Source: JAIOQJ01 sp963718635
GTDB taxonomy: Bacteria > Planctomycetota > Planctomycetia > Gemmatales > Gemmataceae
Length of the DNA: 64,000 nt
Assembly: GCA_963718635.1 (NCBI GenBank)
Contig: OY970367.1
Location: forward strand, 1,612,001-1,676,000
Direction: 5' to 3'
This document shows, one piece after another, positions 25,841 through 34,524 of the stretch (position 1 is the stretch's first letter; each line of letters opens with the position of its first letter). A program made the translations under genes and the position numbers. The notes beneath the pieces are model-generated. The model had not been told where the DNA came from. It saw nothing but the letters and a program-made list of their open reading frames with translations, and searched no databases.

Positions 25841-26174
25841 TCACAGTCTCGTCGGGCTGGGATCGTTCAACTCAGAATTAGTCATGTACTCTCTGAAAGT
25901 TTCCGGCGTTCGAGAAAGTTTCGAAATCGCGAACGTGAATAAGGTAACGATGTCGCGCTTTGTTTCAAGAGGGAAGTTCATCGAGGTAAGGTTCGACCAA
26001 TGCATCGCGCTGCTCGCGCGATTTTTTCTCGAACCGGGAATCGACGACTCGAACCCGAGTGGAGGCGGAATTATAGCGGTACGCGTCCGCTTGCTCAAAA
26101 TGCTGCTTTAGAACTTCCTCGACCATCCGGTTTCATCAGTGCGTTTGGCTTCCCAGGCAGGCGCGGTCGCTCAT
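25841..26174 (-). pseudogene. Small gene with several frame breaks
   Basis: Piecing frames together from ATG 26174 gives about 112 residues: APAWEAKRTDET, then MVEEVLKQHFEQADAYRYNS, then STRVRVVDSRFEKKSREQRD and ALVEPYLDELP, and finally ETKRDIVTLFTFAISKLSRT with a tail to 25841. Three breaks are needed: near 26165 (AGCGAC), near 26127 (a lost C) and near 25970 (an extra T). The phrase AYRYNSAS-RVRVVDxRF is distinctive but I cannot name the family. It starts within ATGA of the preceding small frame. Confidence 0.5.
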
Positions 26175-26299
26175 GGTATCTCTCCCTGTACCCATTCGCC
26201 TCTCACCCACCCGCTCTCCTCCGCGCCAATCTTCTCGACGACCAGCATCTTGCCTTGACCGATGAACTGTGCGGCCTCAACTGCAAGCCGTTCACGAAC
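26171..26299 (-). CDS. Short coupled frame downstream of vapC
   Basis: About 42 residues reading VRERLAVEAAQFIGQGKMLV, then VEKIGAEESGWVRGEWVQGE. It overlaps the 3' end of vapC and its stop overlaps the next ATG (ATGA), so it sits in a four-gene minus-strand series. The true start is unclear: no ATG/GTG/TTG lies in frame, though CTG within the vapC end is possible. It may be a truncated gene. Confidence 0.35.
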   Translation of the reverse strand, partial: VRERLAVEAAQFIGQGKMLVVEKIGAEESGWVRGEWVQGEIP

Positions 26300-26735
26300 T
26301 GACGACGGCAGCGGGTTCCAAGATGGTTAGCCAAGGATAACGGCGGAAGTCGCCGGCGTTCAGCGTCAAAAACTGGCTCAGTCCGTGTGTCCGCATTGCG
26401 GCGACCAACCGAGCGTCGTGGACTGTTTTCCCTTGGCATTGGTGGGCCGCGACCAGGGATTCCCATTCAGCGAACAATGTTGGCTGGTCCGGAAGTAATG
26501 GGAACAGCCGTTTCAACCCCGCGACGGCAGCCTCGCATTCGGCAGTTGAGAGCCCCAATCCATTGACTGCCGTTGGCCGGGTAGCGACCGCCCAGAATTC
26601 GTATAGATTTTGCGGGACAAGATGCAGCGTTTCGCCTCGACCATGGAGCTTAGTCACCGCGCCATCGACGACACTATAGAGTGGGTCGGAGGTGGAAGCG
26701 TAGCGCAGCAGGATGTTGGTGTCGAGGAGAATCAC
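26292..26735 (-). CDS. VapC-type PIN-domain toxin
   Basis: From GTG 26735 it encodes 147 residues starting MILLDTNILLRYAS, the standard PIN opening with the first catalytic Asp at residue 5. Further acidic residues follow in NLYEFWAVATRP, VHDARLVAAM and LNAGDFRRY. These residues coordinate Mg2+ in a ribonuclease, which in VapC toxins cuts tRNA or rRNA. The GTG overlaps the antitoxin stop (GTGA). The frame upstream of GTG lies inside the antitoxin gene. The module seems intact, unlike its neighbours at 21.8-23.2 kb. Confidence 0.88.
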   Translation of the reverse strand: MILLDTNILLRYASTSDPLYSVVDGAVTKLHGRGETLHLVPQNLYEFWAVATRPTAVNGLGLSTAECEAAVAGLKRLFPLLPDQPTLFAEWESLVAAHQCQGKTVHDARLVAAMRTHGLSQFLTLNAGDFRRYPWLTILEPAAVVSS

Positions 26736-27013
26736 GTTTGTTCCCGCCCGGCGTACATGGCTTCTCGACTGTCGTCGAGAGTGAAGCCTACTGGATACCG
26801 GTCTGCTCGGGCGGCGGCGTCCCTTCGCCAAGCGTCGAGTTCGCGCTGCCACTCTTCGGGATTAAGGCGAGTTTCGGATGCTTCCGCGTTGGCGGGAACC
26901 AACCGAGCCACTGGACGGCCAGCGTCGGTAAGCAAGAATTCTTCGCCGGCGCCAAGAGCGGTAAGAATGGCGGGAAGCCTTCCCGGCAGTTCAATGGCAG
27001 TGATGGTCGTCAT
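26732..27013 (-). CDS. Phd/YefM-like antitoxin of the PIN pair
   Basis: A 93-residue protein starting MTTITAIELPGRLPAILTAL, followed by GAGEEFLLTDAGRPVARLVP, the DNA-binding Phd/YefM fold pattern (a strand-turn with GRPVARLVP). An acidic toxin-binding tail follows (NPEEWQRELDAWRRDA). It precedes and overlaps the toxin gene by 4 bases. Autoregulation of the operon is expected from the family. Confidence 0.82.
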   Translation of the reverse strand: MTTITAIELPGRLPAILTALGAGEEFLLTDAGRPVARLVPANAEASETRLNPEEWQRELDAWRRDAAARADRYPVGFTLDDSREAMYAGREQT

Positions 27014-27184
27014 GATTACCCCGTCGTTGAGCGAACAGCCGAATTTTACCGGAAAGTCGGTTAGGGTTCAATCAATTACAACGTAATCGGCGCGGATGAC
27101 AGTTTCCATGAAGACAGTTTACTCAATACCAACGGGCTCATTGAATGGATAATCAAGAAAGACTCGCATAATACGTAGTTCCGT

Positions 27185-27215
27185 TTTGAGCGCCCCTAAG
27201 CTAGTATGTGACGTA
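27185..27215. repeat. CTTAGG boundary box (inverted)
   Basis: CGCCCCTAAGCTAGTATGTG is the reverse complement of the box seen at 48539 and 58498 and a close match to 37009. Here it opens the repeat island that runs to 27735. The preceding stretch 27014-27184 shows no gene. Confidence 0.6.
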
Positions 27216-27329
27216 ATCAACGCAGGTTGTCAAATGAGGGCACGGCTGCGCGTTTATCTCATTACGCGACTCTGCCTCGCGGGCCAGGTGCCACGCGACA
27301 GCGGACAGGCCGGGAGGCCTGTCCACACA

Positions 27330-27525
27330 CAGAGTCCCTTCAGGAAATATTTCCTGAAGGGACTTTGCGAGAAAATCGTGGGAAAACGGACGGTCAAAAT
27401 GCGGAATGTGGTCTTCGGATTGCGGAGTGAGTGAATAACAAACACTCGTCGTTCAATCGCCCGTCATTCTGACGTACCGCCTTCTGGAAATATTTCCAGA
27501 AGGCACTTTGCGAGAAAATCGTGGG
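27330..27525. repeat. Array of two ~143-bp palindromic units, inverted orientation
   Basis: Cores GGAAATATTTCC are at 27343-27354 and 27486-27497, exactly 143 bases apart. The arms are AGTCCCTTCA/TGAAGGGACT and GCCTTCT/AGAAGGC. The conserved box appears on the right of each as GCGAGAAAATCGTGGGAAAA, the reverse complement of the arrangement at 11.1-11.5 kb. Confidence 0.85.
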
Positions 27526-27566
27526 AAAACGTGCGACGAGAATACAAAACCACGTGAATCGCTACC

Positions 27567-27627
27567 GGCGAGCCGAGCAGCGTAAGCTGCCGGGTTCCGC
27601 CATCACGCGGCAGCTACGCTGCTCGGG
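27567..27627. repeat. Palindrome of the CAGCGTAAGCTGCCGGGTTC family
   Basis: Arms GGCGAGCCGAGCAGCGTAAG and CAGCTACGCTGCTCGG (one base shorter) enclose CTGCCGGGTTCCGCCATCACGCGG. It directly abuts the next, different palindrome. Confidence 0.8.
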
Positions 27628-27735
27628 TGCGCCAACTCTTTCTGGCAATTCTGGCGAGCGGCGCGGCGTAAGCCCGCCGTGTATTCGGAACCACGGCGGG
27701 CTTACGCCGCGCCGCTCGCCAGAATCCGTTGGCGT
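27628..27735. repeat. Long palindrome, second copy of the 3100-3200 element, inverted
   Basis: The arms GGCGAGCGGCGCGGCGTAAG and complement are the same as at 3110-3187. The asymmetric flanks are swapped: CTCTTTCTGGCAATTC lies on the left and GAATCCGTTGGCG on the right, so this is the reverse complement of the first copy. Confidence 0.85.
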
Positions 27736-27848
27736 ACCTCGCTGCTCAGCTTGCCGTGTCAGGTTCTAAAAACCCTGTTCCCGTCAGCTATGCGAACGGC
27801 TATCATATCGGCAGTTGATCGTTCGATTTTATGTTGAGGGAGTAACTG

Positions 27849-29504
27849 ATGCCGCTGCTCGACCTCTTGCCTGTCCGCTCCCGGCGCCTTTGGCTTTGGG
27901 TCCTTGGTTCAAGCGCGACCGCTGCCGTGTTGGCGCTCGCGGTCGCGTTATGGCCGCCGAAGATGCAAGCGCAACCGAAGCCGCCGATCGATGCTCCCCC
28001 TGCGCCGGCGCCGATCGAGAAAGAGCAGAAGGCGCCGGAACTTGATGGCGGCGTCGCCTGGTTCAACACCGGCGCGCCGATTAAGATGGAAAGCCTGCGC
28101 GGCAAAATTGTGTTGTTGGACTTCTGGACTCTCTGCTGCATCAATTGCATCCATACTCTGCCCGACCTAGCCAAGTTGGAGAAAAAATACGCCAACGAAC
28201 TGGTGGTCATCGGCGTCCACTCACCGAAATTCGATAACGAAAAAAACAGCGAAAGCATCCGCAAGGCGCTGCTGCGATACGAAATCCATCATCCGGTAGT
28301 CAACGATGCGGACATGAAGATCTGGAACGCTTACGAAGCCAATTCATGGCCTACCTTGGCGCTGATCGATCCCGAAGGCAATCTGCTCGGCAAACTGAGC
28401 GGAGAAGGTAAGTTACCTATCCTTGAAGACGCGATTGAAAAGCTGATCAAGATTCATCGTGAGAAGAAGACGCTCAACGAAAAGCCGATCCGTTTCGACA
28501 CCGCCAAGTTTCGCGACAAGCCAGCGCCCCTCTACTTTCCAGGCAAGGTGTTGGCCGACGATAAAGGGAAGCGAATCTTCATTGCCGACAGCACCCACCA
28601 TCGCATCGTCATCACCGACATGAGTGGAAAGAAACTGGACATTGCGGGTCTAGGGCTTCCAGGTAAAGCGGACGGAGCTTTCGAAAAGGTTCAGTTCGAT
28701 GACCCGCAGGGGATGGCCCTGAGTGCTGATGGCAATACGCTCTACGTTGCCGATCGCCGTAATCATCTGCTGCGCGCGCTCGATCTCAAAGGACGAACGG
28801 TCAAGACGATTGCTGGCACCGGCGAACAGGCGCGCGACCGAACCGAAGGCGGTAACGCTCTCCAGTGCGGGCTCAACAGCCCTTGGGCTCTTTATCTGGA
28901 TGGCGAGCGCATGTTCGTGGCCATGGCGGGAAATCACCAGATTTGGACGCTCGACCTGAAGACGAACAACATCGAGCCTTATGCCGGAGACGGCCACGAA
29001 AATATCAAAGACGGGCCGCTCTTTGCTGCCCGCTTTGCGCAGCCAAGCGGCCTGGCGAGCGATGGCAAATATCTCTATGTAGCCGATCCGGAAGTCAGCG
29101 CCATCCGCCGGGTGGCGATGGATGGCAAAGGCCGGGTCAGCACCCTCGTCGGCGAAGGCCTCTTTGAATTCGGCGATATCGATGGGCCGGGCAAGGAAGC
29201 ACGTTTGCAACATGCCATCGGCGTCGCCTATCTCAATGGCACCGTCTATGTGGCCGATACTTACAACAACAAAATCAAAACCATCGATCTGAAAAGCGGC
29301 GATGTCGCGACGCTCGTCGGCGGACCGGCCAAGAAGGGCGATGAACCCCTTTTCAACGAGCCGGCCGGCCTGAGTATTGCCGACGATAAACTCTACGTGG
29401 CGGACACCAATGCCCATCGGATCCGCATCATCGATCTGAAAACGAAAGCAGTTTCCACGCTGGAGCTCAAAGGGGTCGAACCGGTGGCGCTGACGAAGGA
29501 ATGA
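27849..29504 (+). CDS. Membrane-anchored thioredoxin-fold/NHL-repeat protein (NHLRC2-like)
   Basis: A 551-residue protein with an N-terminal membrane anchor (about 12-36) and a Pro-rich linker. A TlpA-like thioredoxin domain covers about 65-200 (IVLLDFWTLCCINCIHTLPD, active-site text CCINC), and an NHL six-bladed propeller covers 225-550 (repeats such as IFIADSTHHRIVITD, LYVADRRNHLLRALD, VYVADTYNNKIKTID). The same architecture is found in NHLRC2 and many planctomycete proteins. It should act outside the cytoplasmic membrane in thiol redox control or protein binding. The stop overlaps the open frame of the next thioredoxin gene. Confidence 0.9.
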   Translation: MPLLDLLPVRSRRLWLWVLGSSATAAVLALAVALWPPKMQAQPKPPIDAPPAPAPIEKEQKAPELDGGVAWFNTGAPIKMESLRGKIVLLDFWTLCCINCIHTLPDLAKLEKKYANELVVIGVHSPKFDNEKNSESIRKALLRYEIHHPVVNDADMKIWNAYEANSWPTLALIDPEGNLLGKLSGEGKLPILEDAIEKLIKIHREKKTLNEKPIRFDTAKFRDKPAPLYFPGKVLADDKGKRIFIADSTHHRIVITDMSGKKLDIAGLGLPGKADGAFEKVQFDDPQGMALSADGNTLYVADRRNHLLRALDLKGRTVKTIAGTGEQARDRTEGGNALQCGLNSPWALYLDGERMFVAMAGNHQIWTLDLKTNNIEPYAGDGHENIKDGPLFAARFAQPSGLASDGKYLYVADPEVSAIRRVAMDGKGRVSTLVGEGLFEFGDIDGPGKEARLQHAIGVAYLNGTVYVADTYNNKIKTIDLKSGDVATLVGGPAKKGDEPLFNEPAGLSIADDKLYVADTNAHRIRIIDLKTKAVSTLELKGVEPVALTKE

Positions 29505-29545
29505 AAGTGAAGTTCGATCCCTGCCCGAATACAAAGGAGTCTTCT

Positions 29546-30076
29546 GTGCGTTTAATGAGTTTGTTTTGCCTTTTCTTTGTTGGCGCTGGCTGGGGCCAAG
29601 CTGCGGAGCCTCATCGCGCGCCGGCAGCGAACGTCGATCTCAAGCCGGTTGTCTTAGATGAACTGACCTGGCACGCCGACTTGGCTTCTGCGCTTGAGCA
29701 GGCGGCGAAGGAAAAGAAACATCTCTTCCTCGATTTTACAGGCGTGACCTGCCTAAATTGCAAAATCAACGAGAAGAAGGTTTTCATCAAACAGGAAGTC
29801 AAAGACCTGTTTAAGCAATTTGTTTGCGTTCAGCTTTACTGCGATTCGATACCGAAGAGCTATTACAAAGAAGCGCCGGATGACGCGAAGCGCGAGAAGG
29901 ATGCAGAAGCCAATGTTAAGTTTGAATCGTCCATCTTTGAAACGGAGCAACTTCCACTGTATGTCGTGATCAAGCCCGCCGGCCAAGGGCAGTTTCAGAT
30001 CGTCGCTGTCTATGATGAAGGACGGATTAATCAAACGGAGAAGTTCATTGAGTTTCTGAAGAAGGCGCTGCCGTGA
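29546..30076 (+). CDS. Exported thioredoxin-like protein (DsbD C-terminal domain type)
   Basis: From GTG 29546, with AAAGGAG six bases upstream, it encodes 176 residues with a signal peptide (LMSLFCLFFVGAGWGQA). The thioredoxin-like domain reads KKHLFLDFTGVTCLNCKINE, whose CLNC matches the active site of DsbD-gamma and related DUF255 domains (VTCxxC). It is likely to accept electrons in the periplasm. It lies between a thioredoxin/NHL gene and a DsbD-alpha-like gene in one direction, so the three may form a split thiol relay. ATG 29501 would give a longer, less convincing N-terminus. Confidence 0.82.
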   Translation: MRLMSLFCLFFVGAGWGQAAEPHRAPAANVDLKPVVLDELTWHADLASALEQAAKEKKHLFLDFTGVTCLNCKINEKKVFIKQEVKDLFKQFVCVQLYCDSIPKSYYKEAPDDAKREKDAEANVKFESSIFETEQLPLYVVIKPAGQGQFQIVAVYDEGRINQTEKFIEFLKKALP

Positions 30077-30206
30077 GGTGTTTCTTCACAGGCGCCCTAC
30101 AAGCCTGAAGCGCCAGCGAAGAGAAATCGCATTTCTTCGCTGGCGCTTCAGGCTGGTGCAGGCATCGATGCTCTTCCGGTTCAACATTCACACGGATGCA
30201 TTACTC

Positions 30207-30761
30207 ATGAAATATCTTTACCTATCCATTGCCTTTGTCTTGTCGGTTTCCTGCGCTCAAGCGCAGCCTTCTCTGGATCAAATCATCAAGAAGATTGAGG
30301 CCAAATTTGAGCCGGCCGAGGCTAAGCCAGGCCAAACAGTCGTGCTCAAAATCTCGCTGCAGTTGCTCGATGGCTGGCATACTTATCCCACATTTCAGCC
30401 GGATAAAGGGGCCAAGTCGCAAACGAATAAGATCACCTTCCCGGAAGGGGGCGATGTGGTTTTTGTTGGCGAACTGGAAGATCCAATGGGCGCCAAAGAA
30501 AAGGCGGAGCCGCTGGCGAATATTGAAAAGATGCTCTACTACCCAGGCGGCGCAAACTGGGAGCGTACTGCGGTCGTTCGACCAACCGTTCCCGCCGGCG
30601 CTGTGAGAACGAAAATCAAATTCCGAGTGCTTGTATGCGATAAAGAGAACTGTCTGCCGCCTAAGACATTGGAAGTGGAAGCGACTTTGAAGGTTGCAGG
30701 CGATGCGATGAAAGTCGAGCCGAAATATCAAAAGCAGGTGGAACAGGATGGGAAAAAATAA
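30207..30761 (+). CDS. Exported DsbD N-terminal (alpha) domain-like protein
   Basis: From ATG 30207 (184 residues): a signal peptide (YLYLSIAFVLSVSCAQA), then an immunoglobulin-like domain typical of DsbD-alpha (PF11412 type): LKISLQLLDGWHTYP, a proline-rich TFPEGG stretch, a YPGGANW motif and a Cys pair in LVCDKENCLPPKTLE. In DsbD this Cys pair passes electrons to periplasmic partners. Here the domain is a separate protein, and no DsbD transmembrane part is encoded nearby. It begins 130 bases after the thioredoxin gene. Confidence 0.8.
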   Translation: MKYLYLSIAFVLSVSCAQAQPSLDQIIKKIEAKFEPAEAKPGQTVVLKISLQLLDGWHTYPTFQPDKGAKSQTNKITFPEGGDVVFVGELEDPMGAKEKAEPLANIEKMLYYPGGANWERTAVVRPTVPAGAVRTKIKFRVLVCDKENCLPPKTLEVEATLKVAGDAMKVEPKYQKQVEQDGKK

Positions 30762-30949
30762 CCGCGGGCATGCTCAAATTGCTGATCGAGTCTAGGTCTG
30801 GCAATCGCGCAAAAAACTAAACTGTCCCGTTGCATCGGGTTAGCTCCTGCCGTAAACTACGTTTGGTCCGTTTAATCACCTGCCGTGCCCATTCGTCGAA
30901 GTTTGCTTTCGTTTACTGCGCAAACGACTCTTTTCGAGAGGCCTGAATC

Positions 30950-32413
30950 ATGTTCGTTATCCCCGGCTTTGCGGGCAAAGATACGTGCGATGGCTTTTCC
31001 CGCCGTGATTTCATGCGCGTGGGCGGGTCGGCCGTGCTCGGGCTCAATCTGGCCGGGCTTTTACGCAACGAACAGCGGGCCTTTGCGGAGAGCAGCGTTG
31101 GCGGAGGCCCCGGCTTCGGCAAAGCGAAGAGCGTCATTCTGCTCTACTTGCAGGGCGGCCCAAGCCATACCGACTTGTGGGATCCGAAGCCGGAAACGCC
31201 CGAAAAAAATCGTTCGGTCTTCAAGCCAATCAGCACGAAGATTCCGGGTACACATTTTACGGAACTGCTGCCGAAACTCGCTTCAACGATTGACCGCGCC
31301 ACGCTGATTCGCTCGATGAGCTACACACCCGTCGGCCTGTTCAATCACACCGCCGCCATCTATCAGATGATGACCGGCTACACCACCGATAAGGTGAGTC
31401 CCTCGGGGCAACTCGAGCCTCCGACTCCGAAAGACTTCCCGAACTTCGGCTGCAACATCATCAAGTTCAAACCGGCGACCGAGCCGGTCTTGCCCTTCGT
31501 GATGATGCCACGGCCATTGCAGGAATCCAACGTCATCGGCAAAGGCGGCAATGCCGGGTTCCTGGGCAAATCGTACGATCCCTACACGCTCTACCCGGCC
31601 GGCGACGACATGGACCAGAGCAAGATGGATCGCATCAAAACAGACGACTTACAACTTCGACCTGAAGTGACCGAAGCACGGTTGAACCGCCGGGCCACCT
31701 TGCGCGACACCGTTGCGGATGGCATGGGCGACCTCGAACGCGCAACTGCGAAGTTCGAACTCAAAGAATACTACGGCAAAGCGCTGAATCTGGTTCTATC
31801 CGGCAAAGCGCGTGAAGCATTCAACTTGACGGCGGAAAAAGCCGAGACGCGCGATCGCTACGGCCGAACCACGTTCGGCCAATGTTGCTTGCTCGCACGC
31901 CGCCTCGTTGAAGCGGGCACTCGAGTGGTTGAGATCAACTGGCCGAAGGTTGCCAACTCGGACAATCACTCCTGGGACGTGCATACGGGTTTGTCGAAGC
32001 GGATGAAAGATCAGTCGGCCCCGATGTTCGACAACGGCCTGTCGGCTTTGCTGGAGGATCTCGATACGCGCGGGCTGATCAAAGAGACCTTGGTCCTTGC
32101 GGTCGGCGAGTTCGGCCGCAGTCCGCAACGTGGCGTGAGCACCTCGGGCAACGAAAACAGCGATGACGGCCGCGATCACTGGCCCTATTGCTACACAGCG
32201 GTAATTGCTGGCGCGGGCGTTAAACGCGGCTACGTGCACGGCCGATCCGATAAGACCGGCTCGGCGCCGCTCGAGGCGCCCGTCCATCCGACGGAGCTTT
32301 TAGCGACCATTTATCACAGCATGGGCATTGTCCCGAGCACGATCGTCTACAACCATCTGAATCAGCCGCGCGAACTCGTGAAGGGTGAAGTGATCAGCGG
32401 TATCATCGGTTAA
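30950..32413 (+). CDS. DUF1501 family protein
   Basis: A 487-residue member of the DUF1501 family, abundant in planctomycetes. A twin-arginine leader is present (SRRDFMRVGGSAVLGLNLAG). Family marks include ILLYLQGGPSHTDLWDPKP, LIRSMSYTPVGLFNHTAA, QCCLLARRLVEAGTRVVEI, LVLAVGEFGRSPQ and GRDHWPYCYTAVIAGAGVK. The fold belongs to the alkaline phosphatase/sulfatase superfamily and the conserved Asp/His residues suggest a metal site. Many relatives are encoded beside DUF1549/DUF1553 cytochrome genes; that partner is absent here. The substrate is unknown. Confidence 0.92.
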   Translation: MFVIPGFAGKDTCDGFSRRDFMRVGGSAVLGLNLAGLLRNEQRAFAESSVGGGPGFGKAKSVILLYLQGGPSHTDLWDPKPETPEKNRSVFKPISTKIPGTHFTELLPKLASTIDRATLIRSMSYTPVGLFNHTAAIYQMMTGYTTDKVSPSGQLEPPTPKDFPNFGCNIIKFKPATEPVLPFVMMPRPLQESNVIGKGGNAGFLGKSYDPYTLYPAGDDMDQSKMDRIKTDDLQLRPEVTEARLNRRATLRDTVADGMGDLERATAKFELKEYYGKALNLVLSGKAREAFNLTAEKAETRDRYGRTTFGQCCLLARRLVEAGTRVVEINWPKVANSDNHSWDVHTGLSKRMKDQSAPMFDNGLSALLEDLDTRGLIKETLVLAVGEFGRSPQRGVSTSGNENSDDGRDHWPYCYTAVIAGAGVKRGYVHGRSDKTGSAPLEAPVHPTELLATIYHSMGIVPSTIVYNHLNQPRELVKGEVISGIIG

Positions 32414-32437
32414 ATTTGTTTGGCGGTCGTTGCGTAT

Positions 32438-32521
32438 TGGCGAGCCGAGAGCGTAAGCGACCGGAGAAGTATACAAAGTTTTTCGATGAATTTCTCCGGT
32501 CGCTCACGCTCCGGCTCGCCA
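32438..32521. repeat. Palindrome of the GAGCGTGAGCGACTGGAG family
   Basis: Arms TGGCGAGCCGAGAGCGTAAG and the complementary CGCTCACGCTCCGGCTCGCCA surround an AT-rich loop with ACAAAGTTTTTCG. Confidence 0.8.
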
Positions 32522-32582
32522 AGCCAGCCAGAATTTTTTGACGATTTGACCTGAGCGAAACCAATCCCGAAGGCCGTTGTTC

Positions 32583-34508
32583 ATGTTCGAAACGTTTCGC
32601 TCGCTTTTCGATACTTCCGACTTCCCCGCGCTGGCAATGCGGCAATTGGTCCTCGGCTCAGGGCTGGCTGCATATTATTTCGGACTGGGGCATTTGGTCT
32701 GCCTACACTGCCATACCAATTGTCCTGGCCATCTTGGTCTTGCGCCGCGGCGACATCCCTTTTTCCAAGCTTTTTTGGCTCTTCGTCGCTTTCATCTTTG
32801 CCTGCGGCATGACGCACTTGGTCGATTCACTGCTTTTCTGGTGGCCCGTCTATCGCGTGTCCGGCATTCTGAAATTGATCACCGCCATCGTTTCGTGGGC
32901 CACTGTCATCGCCATCGTTCAGGCGTTGCCGATCGCGCTCAGTTTGAAAAGCCCCAGGCAACTCGAACAGACGGTCGATCAGCGCACGCGCGAACTTCGC
33001 GAGAAGGAGGAACGCATTCGCTCGGTATTCGAAGCCGTAGCGGATGGGATCATCACCTACGATAAGGATGGGGTGATCGAAGCTTGCAACCCGGCTTGCG
33101 CTCTCTCTTCGGCGCCCCGCCCGAGCAGTTGATCGGCGCCTCAGTCGGGCAGATTTTTCCCTTGGAAATGAGCAATCTCATCTCCAAGCCGGATAGTTAT
33201 GAATTAAATGCCCATCGCCCGGACGGCGGCCAATTTCCCGCGCACATCTCGATCGCCGAATTCAGCCGCGACGGCCGGCGGATGTTCACCGTCAACGTTC
33301 ACGATCTAACCGCGACCCGTCAGGCAGAGGACGAAAGACGGCTTCTGCAATCGCGGGTGCAACATGTGCAGAAACTGGAAAGTCTCGGCGTGCTGGCCGG
33401 CGGCGTGGCGCACGATTTCAACAACCTGCTCGTCGCGGTAATGGGCCATGCCGAGCTATTAGGGGACATGGTGCCGCCCGGTTCGCTTCAAGCTCAAAGC
33501 GTCTCGGCCATCAACAGCGCGGCTAACCGGGCCGCCGACCTATGTCGTCAGATGCTTGCTTATTCCGGGCAAGGGCGTTTCGTCGTTCGCGCTTTTCGGT
33601 TAGAGGACATCGTTCGCGAAACGGCCGCGATTCTCCAGACTTCCCTGCCGGCGACAACTCGAATGCACTTCCATTTCGAGCCGAACGTTCCGGCCATCGA
33701 AGGTGATATAGGTCAGATTCGCCAAGTGACGACGAATTTGCTTTCCAATGCCGCTGATGCCATCGGCGAACGCGGCGGAACGATCGACGTTCGGACGGGC
33801 GTGATGGACGTTGACCGCGCCTGGTTGCAATCGACTTTCGTTTACTCGGAACAGCCAGAAGGCCGATATGTGTTCGTTGAAGTGCGAGACGATGGTTGCG
33901 GCATGGATGCCGCATCCCGCGCGAAGATGTTCGACCCCTTCTATAGCACCAAGGGCACTGGGCGAGGCCTGGGGCTGTCGGCGGTGCTGGGCATCATTCG
34001 CGGGCATCAAGGCGCCATACGCGTCGATAGCGAGCTGGGCAAGGGAACCACGATTCGCATGATTTTCCCGGAAGCCAGAATTCCTGTTGAGCCGCTGCCG
34101 CCGCAACAATCCACGCCGACGCCTTGGCATGGCGAAGGCCTCGTCTTGATTATCGACGATGAAAAGGATGTCGTCCATAATGTGAAACAAGTTTTGGAGG
34201 CAGCGCATTTCAAAACGTTGATCGCACTGGGCGGTCGGCAGGGGATCGAGTTGTTTCAGGAGCATCGCGACGCTCTTCGGCTCGTGATTCTCGACTTGAT
34301 GATGCCCGACCTGGATGGCGCGGAGGTGTGTCGTGAAATTCAGCGGATACGCCCGGGCATGCCTTTGTTGCTTTTCAGCACCTTTGACGAAAACGAAACG
34401 TCGGCCCGTTTCCCAGGGCTCGCGCCCGCCGGAATTCTGCATAAGCCCTTCACCTCCAGCGAACTGCGCGATCGCGTCCGCGACGCGATGCTGAAAGTTA
34501 GAACCTAG
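32583..34508 (+). CDS. Hybrid histidine kinase with ETR1-type ethylene-binding domain, frame-broken twice
   Basis: Joining three frames gives about 640 residues. The N-terminal membrane domain reads FPARWQCGNW, then LHIISDWGIWSAYTAIPIVL, then FIFACGMTHLVDSLLFW. This preserves the ETR1 pattern ISD...AY..IP and the Cu(I)-binding C-G-x-T-H. It is followed by a coiled-coil linker, a PAS domain (SVFEAVADGIITYDKDG), a HisKA/HATPase kinase core (GGVAHDFNNLLVAVMGHAEL, NLLSNAADAI, DDGCGMDAASRAKMFDPF, KGTGRGLGLS) and a receiver domain (LVILDLMMPDLDG). The break at GCGC 32628-32631 is healed by adding GC; the break near 33098-33101 needs one base or two GC units. It probably senses ethylene or a related small hydrophobic ligand through copper. 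No output regulator is adjacent. Confidence 0.85.
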
Positions 34509-34524
34509 CGCGGCGCCGCTTCAC

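Noticed and set aside
33098..33101. Second break in the sensor kinase counted as a twelfth GC contraction
   Set aside because: It needs either one added base or two GC units; the one-base repair gives PAS spacing closer to the family, so it was not counted.
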